Assembly (NCBI GenBank): GCA_023441725.1
Contig: JAEZNV010000093.1
Location: 1-10,320, forward strand
Source of the DNA: Actinomycetes bacterium
Lineage (GTDB): Bacteria; Actinomycetota; Coriobacteriia; Coriobacteriales; Coriobacteriaceae
Length of the DNA: 10,320 nucleotides
Direction of reading: 5' to 3'
Position 1 is the first letter of the stretch, and every line of letters starts with the position of its first letter. The translations under genes were made by a program, and so were the position numbers. Of the stretch, positions 1 to 6,028 are shown in pieces. The notes under the pieces were generated by a model. The model was given only the letters and a program-made list of their open reading frames with translations. It had not been told where the DNA came from and did no database searches.

Positions 1-462
1 ACACGTGAGCGACAGGCCCGCAGCCACGTTAAGGCTCGGCTCCACGCGTGCCCCGCAATGCGGGCACACGTGATGGGCGCAACGGCTAAAGAGCAGACGC
101 AGGCTGTTGTTGAGCTCGGTCATGGTACCAAAGGTCGAACGCACGCCCGGCACGCTGGGGCGCTGATGCAATGCGAGCGCCGCCGGCACGTGCAGCACCT
201 CGTCCACCTGGGCGTGTTCGGCCTGCGTCAGGCGACGTCGAGTATAGGTGCTGAGTGCTTCCAAGTAGCGACGCGAGCCCTCGGCATAAAGAACCCCCAG
301 CGCCAGCGAACTCTTGCCCGAACCCGATACGCCGGCAATGCCCACGAGCCTTCCCAGCGGAATATCGATATCGATGTCCTTGAGGTTATGGACGCGCGCA
401 CCGCGCACCTCGATAGCCTGCGGGCCCATCTTCTGTTCCGTCACCTTTATCACCCTACTCAT
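1..462 (-). CDS. UvrA-like ABC ATPase, N-terminal part (cut by window edge)
   Basis: The first 154 residues of a UvrA-family protein are visible; the rest lies beyond the left edge. UvrA proteins are soluble dimeric ABC ATPases that scan DNA for damage; a divergent branch (UvrA2/DrrC type) is linked to resistance to DNA-binding drugs. Seen here: the UvrA opening '[16 protein letters not shown]' (residues 20-35), Walker [10 protein letters not shown] (44-52), the '[15 protein letters not shown]' signature (59-73), '[18 protein letters not shown]' (108-125), and the CPHC pair (C133, C136) that begins a zinc module. The segment after the signature (about 78-107) departs from canonical UvrA: the usual 'AISIDQK' region reads [10 protein letters not shown] therefore favour a UvrA-like paralogue over the housekeeping repair gene. 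The ATG at 462 overlaps the end of the AAA ATPase gene by 8 nt. An in-frame GTG at 444, preceded by AGGGTGA, is an alternative start. Family call is firm; paralogue class is inferred. Confidence 0.88.
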   Translation of the reverse strand, partial: MSRVIKVTEQKMGPQAIEVRGARVHNLKDIDIDIPLGRLVGIAGVSGSGKSSLALGVLYAEGSRRYLEALSTYTRRRLTQAEHAQVDEVLHVPAALALHQRPSVPGVRSTFGTMTELNNSLRLLFSRCAHHVCPHCGARVEPSLNVAAGLSLTC

Positions 463-1573
463 GCCATAAAACTCGATCGCGAATGTACGCGCCCAGCATG
501 GGCACGGTAAACCGGACGAGGCCGTATCCGGCAGCCTCGATGATGCGCTCGCGAATCAGGCTTGCGCGATATTTACTCGCCCAGCTTTGGGTTCGGTCGC
601 AACGCTCAATGATGTCCGCCATGCGCGTCGGCTTGTCCTCGTCAACCGCCATAGCCTCGATAAAGAGGCGCTGTGGACTGCGCAGCCCGTAATACAGGGG
701 CGCGTCAACCGCTTCGTAGAACTCGGAGACGGCATCCGCGTGCCCAGCCTCAACATCGCGCTCTTCAATGACCTGCGAGTTACGTCGGACAGCAGAGCGC
801 CACATGTAATAGCCCACCAGCTGGACCATATAGGGATGCCCCATGCTCCTGCGCGCCGCAAGGTCCGCCGTCTCCGCATCAATGTAAAGACCAGCGTCTT
901 TGACCGTCTGGACATACGAATCGCGCACCTTGGGCAAAGATATCGCTCCCAACGTACGCTGCTGGGCACGCCGCAAAAACGTTACGCTCGGCTCTTCGAG
1001 CAAATCGTCAACCATGCTGGGTAAGCCGGCGAACACCAGCGCAAGACCGCGCTGGTCGCTATCGGGCAAGCCCGTGGCATCCTGATCTCCGAGCACTTGC
1101 TGGTAGAGAACGGCAAGAGCCGCCAGTTCCTCGATAGACGCAGATTGCGCCTCGTCAATCGCAAACAATATGCCCTTGCCTGGACCGAGCTTCTTGAGGC
1201 GCTCGTTGACCAGCCCCCGCAACGTTTCGCCCTTTGCCCGCGCCGCCTCGACCGACGTCCGGCCAAACGACGGACCGAACCCCAACGACTTCACAACGGG
1301 TTTATTCGAGCAAAGCGCGTCGGCCAAGCGGTCGCATAAGCCAAGCGAAGCGGAATCGGAGACAACCGCCCATCCGCGTTCGTTGGCCAGACGTTGCAGC
1401 TCCCGCAGGAGAACCGTCTTGCCGCAGCCGCGGTTTCCCGTAATGAGCATGAGCCTACCCGGCGCTCCGGCGCCGTTGTCGAGTCCTTCCTCAAAATCTT
1501 CGATGACCGACTCGCGGCCGATGAGTATCGGAGGCCGCTTGCCGGCAGTGGGCTTAAAGGGATTTGGATTCAT
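455..1573 (-). CDS. AAA ATPase, Orc1/Cdc6-like, with C-terminal winged helix
   Basis: A soluble 372-residue P-loop ATPase. Visible: an 'IGRE' entry motif (18-21) as in AAA_16/Orc-type ATPases, Walker A GNRGCGKT (46-53), Walker B '[10 protein letters not shown]' (134-143, with D140 and E141), a sensor-1-like strand '[12 protein letters not shown]', a sensor-2-like segment '[15 protein letters not shown]', and a C-terminal region beginning '[11 protein letters not shown]' that looks like a winged helix. Similar ATPases are widespread in Actinobacteria without a settled role; the architecture suggests an ATP-dependent switch acting on DNA or on a partner protein. Start ATG at 1573 has GAGGAG 6 nt upstream. 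It has its own promoter region (three GGTATAA repeats), and its last codons overlap the UvrA-like gene, so the two proteins are probably made together. Substrate and process are unknown. I found nothing pointing to a transposon-type (TniB/IstB) or NTPase-defence protein. Confidence 0.85.
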   Translation of the reverse strand: MNPNPFKPTAGKRPPILIGRESVIEDFEEGLDNGAGAPGRLMLITGNRGCGKTVLLRELQRLANERGWAVVSDSASLGLCDRLADALCSNKPVVKSLGFGPSFGRTSVEAARAKGETLRGLVNERLKKLGPGKGILFAIDEAQSASIEELAALAVLYQQVLGDQDATGLPDSDQRGLALVFAGLPSMVDDLLEEPSVTFLRRAQQRTLGAISLPKVRDSYVQTVKDAGLYIDAETADLAARRSMGHPYMVQLVGYYMWRSAVRRNSQVIEERDVEAGHADAVSEFYEAVDAPLYYGLRSPQRLFIEAMAVDEDKPTRMADIIERCDRTQSWASKYRASLIRERIIEAAGYGLVRFTVPMLGAYIRDRVLWHE

Positions 1574-1607
1574 GTCGGACTCCTCGGATTGGCAAACCCT
1601 GCCTATA

Positions 1608-1637
1608 GTTATACCAACTTATACCGAGTTATACCAA
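1608..1637 (-). promoter_or_regulatory. Promoter region of the AAA ATPase gene with three GGTATAA repeats
   Basis: On the minus strand the unit GGTATAA occurs three times at an exact 10-bp period (TTATACC on the plus strand at 1609-1615, 1619-1625 and 1629-1635); the first and third sit in the same TTGGTATAAC context. A plausible promoter is TTGGTA (1637-1632), an 18-bp spacer and TATAAC (1613-1608), which would give a leader of about 28 nt before the ATG at 1573. The helical-turn spacing would put three identical faces on one side of the DNA, as in an operator bound by a repeated protein. The promoter role is inferred. Confidence 0.5.
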
Positions 1638-1641
1638 CAGC

Positions 1642-1672
1642 AGGTGACAAAGGTGCCGCCCTTCTATCACCT
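1642..1672 (-). other. Stem-loop across the stop codon of the TetM-like GTPase gene
   Basis: An outer stem (AGGTGA at 1642-1647 with TCACCT at 1667-1672) encloses an inner stem (AAGG with CCTT around a TGCCGC loop). It spans the TGA stop of the GTPase gene at 1669-1667. No T-run follows on the minus strand, so it is not a standard intrinsic terminator. It could be a 3'-end stabilising or pausing hairpin, or chance. Confidence 0.3.
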
Positions 1673-3670
1673 ATGGCCGAAAAACTCGGCGTCCGCCGCT
1701 CGCCAGGGGCGGAAGGTGGCGGGATCGACCTTTACGTGAGCTGCGGCGGGCACGTCGTACCATTTGACCGTGTAGCCGGCGCCGTGAGAGCAAAAGACCG
1801 AGTCGGGCGTGTTGGGCAGATCGGCCTCGGGCTCATAGGCGGCCGCCTCGATGACGCGCTCGGCATCATGGCAAGCCGCATAGCCGGCGAACTCTAGGTA
1901 CAGATGTCCGCGACCACTCGTGTAGGCAGCCACCTCCAGCGCGTAATCCTGCACCTCAGATGCCGGCACGCAACCCACAAGCTTCGCCCGGTCTCCCGCC
2001 ATCGTCGGCGGCTCGTACTCGGCACCCATGCGCGTGGCATCCGAGAGCGCCCGACCCACGCACTCCCCCGGCACCTCGAGCTCAAAGCGATACCACGGCT
2101 CCAACAGCACCGCCGCGCCGGCGTCGCGCGCCTGCATGAGCCCCTGGCGAATCGCGCGGTACGTGGCCTGGCGAAAATCGCCGCCCTCGGTGTGTTTGGC
2201 ATGCGCGCGGCCACCTGTGAGCGTAATGCGCACATCGGTGATGGGCGAGCCGGTCAGCACGCCCAGGTGATCGCGCTCCATGGCGTTGGTGAGTGCCAAA
2301 CGCTGCCAGTTAAGATCGAGCTCGTCGGTCGAGGTCACGGTGCCAAACTGTACGCCCAAACCCGCTGCCAACGGCTCCAGGCACAGATGCACCTCGGCAT
2401 AGTGGCGCAGTGGCTCAAAGTGGCCCACGCCCTCGACCGGCTGCGAAATAGTCTCCTTATAGAGAATGCCGCCGGGCTCAAACTCGCCCGCAAGGCCAAA
2501 ACGATCGGCAAGCACGCGCTGCACGACTTCGAGCTGCACCGCTCCCATGAGCTGCAGATGTATTTGCTCGAGATGCGTATTCCAGCTTACGCCGAGCATA
2601 GGATCCTCGTCGGCCAGCTCAGTCAACGCTTTGAACACCGCATGGACATCGTGTTCGCCCGGAAGCACCGTATAGGTGAGGACCGGCGCTATGACGGGTG
2701 CATCGCACGCGGATTCCGCGCCCAAGGCGTCCCCTGGGCGAACGTGCGCAAGGCCCGTCACGGCACAAATGCCGCCAGCAGCAACTTCTTGGACAAGCTC
2801 ATACTTTTCGCCGTTATAGATGCGCACCTGATCGACCTTCTGCTCCCATGCCTCGGCGCCGGAACTTCCGTTAATCAGCTGTTTGGCATGCAGCGTGCCG
2901 CCGGTCACTTTAACCCATGCCAAGCGCTCGCCGCGATCCCCGCGGCTCACACGGTAGACGCGCGCGGCAAACTCCGGGTGCCATGCCCTTTCACGCATCA
3001 GCGCGCACATGCCATCCAGCAGCTCGTCCACGCCTTGGTCCTTGAGCGCCGAGCCGGCAAAGCAGGGAAAAAGCTTGCGCTCGGCAACCATGCGCGACAG
3101 CGTCGCGGAGGAAAGCTCACCCGCCTCAAGAAACTCCTCGAGCGCCGCCTCGTCCAACGCAGCAGCGTCCTCCTGAACGGCGCCGCCCGTCAGCAGTTCG
3201 TTGGCATCCAGGCAGCCCTCGGAAAGACGTTGCCCAAGCTGCGCCAGCAAAACATCGCGACCGGGATTCTCCAAATCAATTTTGTTGATAAAGATGAACG
3301 TCGGGATGTCATAGCGCGCAAGCAGGCGCCACAGGGTTTCAGTATGCCCCTGCACGCCATCGTTGGCGCCCACAACCAAAATCGCATAGTCGAGTGCGCG
3401 CAGCGTGCGCTCCGCCTCGGCAGAAAAATCGACATGCCCCGGCGCATCCACGAGCATGACGTGGGTATCGCCATGGTCGAGCACGGCCTGCGACGAGAAA
3501 ATCGTGATGCCACGCTCGCGCTCGATCGCGTCAGTGTCCAGGTGCGAATCGCCATCGTCAACGCGGCCGCGCTTGCGAATACGACCTGCGTTGAACAGCA
3601 TGGCCTCGGCCAACGTGGTCTTGCCGGCATCGACATGCGCCAAGATTCCAACGACCGCTTGCTTCGACAT
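1667..3670 (-). CDS. TetM-like ribosomal-protection-type translation factor GTPase
   Basis: A 667-residue EF-G-like GTPase of the ribosomal-protection family (Tet(M)/Tet(O) are about 639 residues). These proteins bind the ribosomal A-site region; true Tet proteins eject tetracycline. G motifs are intact: G1 AHVDAGKT (11-18), switch I 'RGITIFSS' (53-60), G3 DAPGH (75-79), G4 NKID (129-132), G5 SAL (207-209). EF-G-like domains II to V follow. Near residue 505, where Tet(M) has its drug-site loop (YSPVSTP), this protein reads 'AHAKHTEGGDF'. It also has a C-terminal tail with 'SVFCSHGAGYTVKWYDV' that Tet(M) lacks. From memory, both traits mark an uncharacterised branch of clostridial and coriobacterial TetM-like factors, so tetracycline resistance should not be assumed. 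I chose ATG at 3670, with GAGGAG four bases upstream; an in-frame start at 3715 has no comparable site and adds a non-family N-terminus. The AAA ATPase gene follows after 93 nt on the same strand. Confidence 0.88.
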   Translation of the reverse strand: MSKQAVVGILAHVDAGKTTLAEAMLFNAGRIRKRGRVDDGDSHLDTDAIERERGITIFSSQAVLDHGDTHVMLVDAPGHVDFSAEAERTLRALDYAILVVGANDGVQGHTETLWRLLARYDIPTFIFINKIDLENPGRDVLLAQLGQRLSEGCLDANELLTGGAVQEDAAALDEAALEEFLEAGELSSATLSRMVAERKLFPCFAGSALKDQGVDELLDGMCALMRERAWHPEFAARVYRVSRGDRGERLAWVKVTGGTLHAKQLINGSSGAEAWEQKVDQVRIYNGEKYELVQEVAAGGICAVTGLAHVRPGDALGAESACDAPVIAPVLTYTVLPGEHDVHAVFKALTELADEDPMLGVSWNTHLEQIHLQLMGAVQLEVVQRVLADRFGLAGEFEPGGILYKETISQPVEGVGHFEPLRHYAEVHLCLEPLAAGLGVQFGTVTSTDELDLNWQRLALTNAMERDHLGVLTGSPITDVRITLTGGRAHAKHTEGGDFRQATYRAIRQGLMQARDAGAAVLLEPWYRFELEVPGECVGRALSDATRMGAEYEPPTMAGDRAKLVGCVPASEVQDYALEVAAYTSGRGHLYLEFAGYAACHDAERVIEAAAYEPEADLPNTPDSVFCSHGAGYTVKWYDVPAAAHVKVDPATFRPWRAADAEFFGHR

Positions 3671-3732
3671 GGCTCTCCTCTTATATACAAGCCCATCACA
3701 CGCGGCAACGGGCACTCACGCTCCACACTGGA

Positions 3733-3741
3733 TGATACAAT
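3733..3741 (+). promoter_or_regulatory. Orphan extended -10 element, TGATACAAT
   Basis: TGATACAAT matches an extended -10 (TG, one base, TACAAT at 3736-3741). No good -35 stands 17 bp upstream. Transcription would begin near 3748 and run rightward with no plausible reading frame until the terminator at 3917-3942. The reverse strand over the same bases reads ATTGTATCA, which could instead serve as TATCAT for the leftward GTPase gene, with TTCGCC 17 bp upstream. Confidence 0.35.
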
Positions 3742-3916
3742 TTACGGGCCGGCGGGCGAAGCGGGCCCTATCCCCCGACCGAGCTCATCGTCCCGCGTTG
3801 CCGCGCGGCGATTTTCGTAGGTTCGCGCCTTGCGAAAGCCGGCACCTCCCCTTTTTGTCTGCCCGGGCTCATCTGGGGCGATAACAACGCGAGCCCCACA
3901 ACAACGCGTTTTACCA

Positions 3917-3942
3917 AAAATGGCCCCACTCGGGGCCATTTT
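3917..3942 (-). terminator. Intrinsic terminator of the GNAT acetyltransferase gene
   Basis: A perfect 11-bp stem, AAAATGGCCCC (3917-3927) with GGGGCCATTTT (3932-3942), closes a 4-nt loop. Read leftward it ends in TTTTT, 35 nt past the acetyltransferase stop. The A/T-ended stem could also stop rightward transcripts, though the rightward T-run is shorter. Confidence 0.85.
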
Positions 3943-3976
3943 CATTTCGGTGAAACGCTGGTATGCGACTCGGCCT

Positions 3977-4465
3977 TTATGCCTCGCGCAGCCAATCAAA
4001 CGCGACGCGCGGCGTACCGTTCGACACATATACGATACCGGCGCGCTTAAACCCGGCCTTGGCGATGGCGCCCTGCATAGGCAGGTTGTCTTGGTGCGTG
4101 TCGATACGCAGATGGTCGATACGTTCCTTGGCAAAGGCAAACATCGCGGCCGCAACGCCATGCGTGGTGCCGTCGGATGCCACGCGGTGCAGCACAGCGT
4201 ACGGAGTGTCGCTACGCCATTGACCGTCCTCAATGACGTCATAGCACTCGTCCGGGCCCGGTAAAAAGGCAAACGTCGCCACCACGCGACCGTCGACTTC
4301 GCACACATAGCTGCCACCAGCGGCGATATCGGCTGCCAGCTGCTCGGCAGAAGGCGTGCCCTCGGGCCACTGCGTGGCGTTGCCATGCGCGCGCATAAAG
4401 GCGCGGGCCGCGTCATAGATAGCCATGACGGCGGGAATGTCGGTATCGAGGGTTTTTCTGATCAT
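3977..4465 (-). CDS. GNAT family N-acetyltransferase
   Basis: A 162-residue protein with the general outline of GCN5-related N-acetyltransferases, which move an acetyl group from acetyl-CoA to an amine. The start 'MIRKTLDTDIPAVMAIYDAA' is a typical GNAT strand 1 and helix 1; 'YVCEVDGRVVATFAFLPG' is the usual strand 2 to 4 region; 'HGVAAAMFAFAKERIDHLRI' corresponds to the acetyl-CoA-binding helix and the following strand; 'NLPMQGAIAKAGFKRAGIVY' is the family's C-terminal 'N..M...Y.K.GF...G' motif. The classical RxxGxG/A loop is weak here. ATG at 4465 is chosen; a GTG directly before it at 4468 is equally served by GAGGT at 4479-4475. It is a single gene with its own terminator and diverges from the small zinc-ribbon gene. 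The substrate cannot be told from sequence. Confidence 0.85.
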   Translation of the reverse strand: MIRKTLDTDIPAVMAIYDAARAFMRAHGNATQWPEGTPSAEQLAADIAAGGSYVCEVDGRVVATFAFLPGPDECYDVIEDGQWRSDTPYAVLHRVASDGTTHGVAAAMFAFAKERIDHLRIDTHQDNLPMQGAIAKAGFKRAGIVYVSNGTPRVAFDWLREA

Positions 4466-4486
4466 CACGCGGCGACCTCACGTTTA

Positions 4487-4517
4487 TTGGTATCACTTTG
4501 ATTGGGCAATGATACCA
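4487..4517. promoter_or_regulatory. Symmetric divergent promoter or operator, TGGTATCA / TGATACCA
   Basis: The arms TGGTATCA (4488-4495) and TGATACCA (4510-4517) are exact reverse complements, 14 bp apart. The site lies between the leftward acetyltransferase and the rightward zinc-ribbon gene. In each direction one can read TTGGTA or CTGGTA as a -35 and GATACC as a -10 about 18 bp later, so the same arms could serve both promoters. It may equally be an operator for a dimeric regulator. Confidence 0.45.
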
Positions 4518-4542
4518 GCGTTTGGAGAGGGGCACGAAGCAG

Positions 4543-4839
4543 ATGGGGAGCAAAAAGCGAGCCGCTTGGTCAAAAGCCAAAAGCGAGTTTTTAGGCGCTG
4601 CCACGGGCGGCGATATGAGCGACCTGTTTGCGCGCGAGAATGAGCGCCGCGACGCCCTGGACGCCGAGCGCGATGAAGCCTGGCGCTACAAGTCGTGCGA
4701 ACGCAAAAACCGTTACGACACGCGCGCCGAGGCCGAGGCCGTTATGGCCGACTGCGAAAACCGCGGGCGGCGTGGTTTGGCCTGCTACAAATGCGAATAC
4801 TGCGGCGGCTGGCACCTGACGTCGCATCCTTGGAAATAG
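4543..4839 (+). CDS. Small putative zinc-ribbon protein (C...CxxCxxxH)
   Basis: 98 residues, no named family recognised. The N-terminal half is charged and probably helical, with many E, R and K between 27 and 50. The C-terminal half carries C52, C71, C81, then 'CEYCGGWHLTSH' with C84, C87, H91 and H95. A 'C..K..Y...A' segment followed by 'Y.C..CG.WHLT' resembles a short zinc-binding fold that I recall from small actinobacterial and phage proteins of unknown role; C52, C84, C87 and H91 are the likely ligands. ATG at 4543 is preferred, with GGAGAGGGG at 4524-4532. An in-frame TTG at 4522 would fall only 5 bp beyond the promoter palindrome and sit before that ribosome site. A nucleic-acid-binding function is a guess from the fold. 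Confidence 0.75.
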   Translation: MGSKKRAAWSKAKSEFLGAATGGDMSDLFARENERRDALDAERDEAWRYKSCERKNRYDTRAEAEAVMADCENRGRRGLACYKCEYCGGWHLTSHPWK

Positions 4840-4887
4840 GCCTCGCATCGGCACGGCACTGACGGAGCGCCAGTCATCTCACGAAAG

Positions 4888-5592
4888 CTACGGGCGCGGC
4901 GGCACCAAAACATCATAGCGAACGGCCTTGCCCGCAAGTTGATAGCTCGGCTTAACGCCGGCAAGCAGCGGGCCCTTTACCGGCCGCTTGATAACGACTT
5001 TGCGCGGATGCACCGCAAGCGCTGCCTGGACCAGCACCTCCTCATCGGCGCACGGCTGCTCCAAGTGATGCAGCAGCTGGAACTTCTTTTTAACCGCCGC
5101 GCTCTTGGTGCGCCCGGGAAACATGGGGTCCAGATACACCACGTCGGGAGCCGCGAGCTCGCCCCGCCCGATCAGCTCAGCCGCATGGCGAAGACCGACA
5201 ATGCTGTCCTCGCCCGCATGTAAGCGCATGCGCGCCACGGCTGTCGCAAGCGCCGGATCATCTGCCGCGCGATCCAAAGCATCCTTGAGGAGCGCCGCGA
5301 TCACGCAATCCTGCTCATACAGATCGACGGTAAAGCCCGCGGCCGCCAACAGCAGCGAATCCTCGCCAAAGCCTGCTGTGGCATCGATTGCCCACGGTTG
5401 CTCGGCACCTTTTATGCGTGCAGCCTTTACCAACAGCTCTTGCTGCAGACGGCCCTGCTTGAGCCGTGGAAGCATGCGGCCAAAATCGGCACGCAGCTCC
5501 ATCGTACCGTCGGTGAGCGTGAGGCCCTCGGGCTTCCCGGTCAGCTCAAGCCCCGCGGCCCGAGCAACAGAAAAGGGATCGACGACGCCCAT
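4888..5592 (-). CDS. rsmJ: 16S rRNA (guanine-N2)-methyltransferase RsmJ
   Basis: A 234-residue class I SAM-dependent methyltransferase of the RsmJ (YhiQ) family. In E. coli, RsmJ adds a methyl group to N2 of G1516 in helix 45 of 16S rRNA. Diagnostic segments: 'AIDATAGFGEDSLLLAAAGF' (68-87, SAM-binding motif I), 'YEQDCVIAALLKDAL' (92-106), the catalytic 'VVYLDPMFPGRTKSAAVKKK' block (DPMFP at 155-159), and 'KVVIKRPVKGPLLAG' near the C-terminus, all closely matching E. coli RsmJ. It is slightly shorter than the E. coli protein. ATG at 5592 is chosen because AAGGAG lies 5 nt before it; a GTG at 5598 would overlap that ribosome site. The small membrane-protein gene ends 63 nt upstream on the same strand, so they may share a transcript. 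It converges with the zinc-ribbon gene (48 nt apart), with no clear terminator between. Confidence 0.9.
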   Translation of the reverse strand: MGVVDPFSVARAAGLELTGKPEGLTLTDGTMELRADFGRMLPRLKQGRLQQELLVKAARIKGAEQPWAIDATAGFGEDSLLLAAAGFTVDLYEQDCVIAALLKDALDRAADDPALATAVARMRLHAGEDSIVGLRHAAELIGRGELAAPDVVYLDPMFPGRTKSAAVKKKFQLLHHLEQPCADEEVLVQAALAVHPRKVVIKRPVKGPLLAGVKPSYQLAGKAVRYDVLVPPRP

Positions 5593-5655
5593 GGACACTC
5601 CTTAATAAACAAACGAATACGCGGGGCACCGTTTATGCCAGCACCCAACCGTCCG

Positions 5656-5799
5656 CTATTGTCCCACATGCGACATGGCCCACAGCATCCCAATGCAAAG
5701 CACCGCCATCAATCCCGTGCACACGGCAGCGATCACAGAATCACCCATGCGCCTTCCCAACGACCGCGGCTCACGCACTTGCCCTGCTCCGTACATCAT
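5656..5799 (-). CDS. Small single-pass membrane protein (47 aa)
   Basis: A short gene with an unusually good ribosome site: AAGGAGG (5810-5804), 4 nt before ATG 5799 and 7 nt before a second ATG at 5796. The product begins with a short polar, basic stretch (residues 1-20, containing 'REPRSLGRRMGD') and then one hydrophobic helix at about 21-44. Positive charges before the helix suggest the N-terminus stays in the cytoplasm. No family recognised. An upstream in-frame start (5865) would add 22 residues translated straight through the ribosome site and is unlikely. The gene precedes rsmJ by 63 nt on the same strand. Evidence for a real gene is the ribosome site plus the clean membrane helix; function is unknown. 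Confidence 0.6.
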   Translation of the reverse strand: MMYGAGQVREPRSLGRRMGDSVIAAVCTGLMAVLCIGMLWAMSHVGQ

Positions 5800-5876
5800 G
5801 ACTCCTCCTTGAGACCAGCTCCTTGTTACGGCCTCATCATCGCAGCGCCGCACATGAGCTGCCATCGATTTGGCTT

Positions 5877-5910
5877 ACGTCCAGCTTTCCTTTTTGAAAG
5901 GTTGGACCGT
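5877..5910. repeat. Interrupted inverted repeat between divergent membrane-protein genes
   Basis: ACGTCCA (5877-5883) faces TGGACCGT (5903-5910) with a single bulged base, and inside it CTTTC (5885-5889) faces GAAAG (5896-5900). A hairpin of about 12 pairs can form. No T-run follows on either side, so it is more likely an operator or a leader structure than a terminator. It lies upstream of the probable -10 of the rightward gene. Confidence 0.35.
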
Positions 5911-5954
5911 ACGGGCAAGAAACGCTTTCAAACGCATGCATCGCCCCGTTGAAC

Positions 5955-5960
5955 TACAAT
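5955..5960 (+). promoter_or_regulatory. Probable -10 element (TACAAT) of the four-helix membrane protein gene
   Basis: TACAAT at 5955-5960 matches the -10 consensus at 5 of 6 positions and stands 68 nt before the ATG at 6029. No convincing -35 is present at 17 bp. The predicted leader is about 60 nt. Confidence 0.4.
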
Positions 5961-6028
5961 GTGCTTCACGATATGTGCCGCAACCTGGGTGCGACAGATT
6001 CTCCGCGCCCGCATCGAAAGGACCAGCT

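Larger units (their letters stand above)
3671..3976. other. Gene-free intergenic stretch, GC-rich and structured
   Basis: No convincing coding region on either strand across 306 bp. It holds the 5' side of the TetM-like gene, an orphan extended -10 on the plus strand (3733-3741), a possible minus-strand -10 TATCAT overlapping it (3737-3732), several GC-rich inverted segments, such as GGGGC at 3875-3879 pairing with GCCCC at 3892-3896, and the terminator of the acetyltransferase gene (3917-3942). An antibiotic-resistance-style leader for the GTPase or a small RNA are both possible; no known RNA family was recognised. Confidence 0.5.

Noticed and set aside
1904..3820. 638-codon open frame on the plus strand opposite the TetM-like gene
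   Set aside because: It is a shadow in a GC-rich region: no ribosome site, composition rich in R, H and A with no recognisable domain, and it runs against a gene with full GTPase motifs.
3772..3856. Possible 25-codon leader peptide (GTG after GGGGAG) upstream of the TetM-like gene
   Set aside because: The ribosome-site-like bases abut the GTG with no spacing, and no attenuator pair follows.
3740..3945. Known structural RNA (SRP RNA, tmRNA, RNase P RNA)
   Set aside because: None of the conserved sequence signatures of these RNAs could be found on either strand.
3742..4416. 224-codon minus-strand frame covering the acetyltransferase and the intergenic region
   Set aside because: It reads through the intrinsic terminator at 3917-3942 and overlaps the GNAT gene in another frame, with low-quality composition.
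4840..4887. Terminator between the zinc-ribbon gene and rsmJ
   Set aside because: Only a 4-bp ACTG/CAGT pairing is visible, too weak to call.
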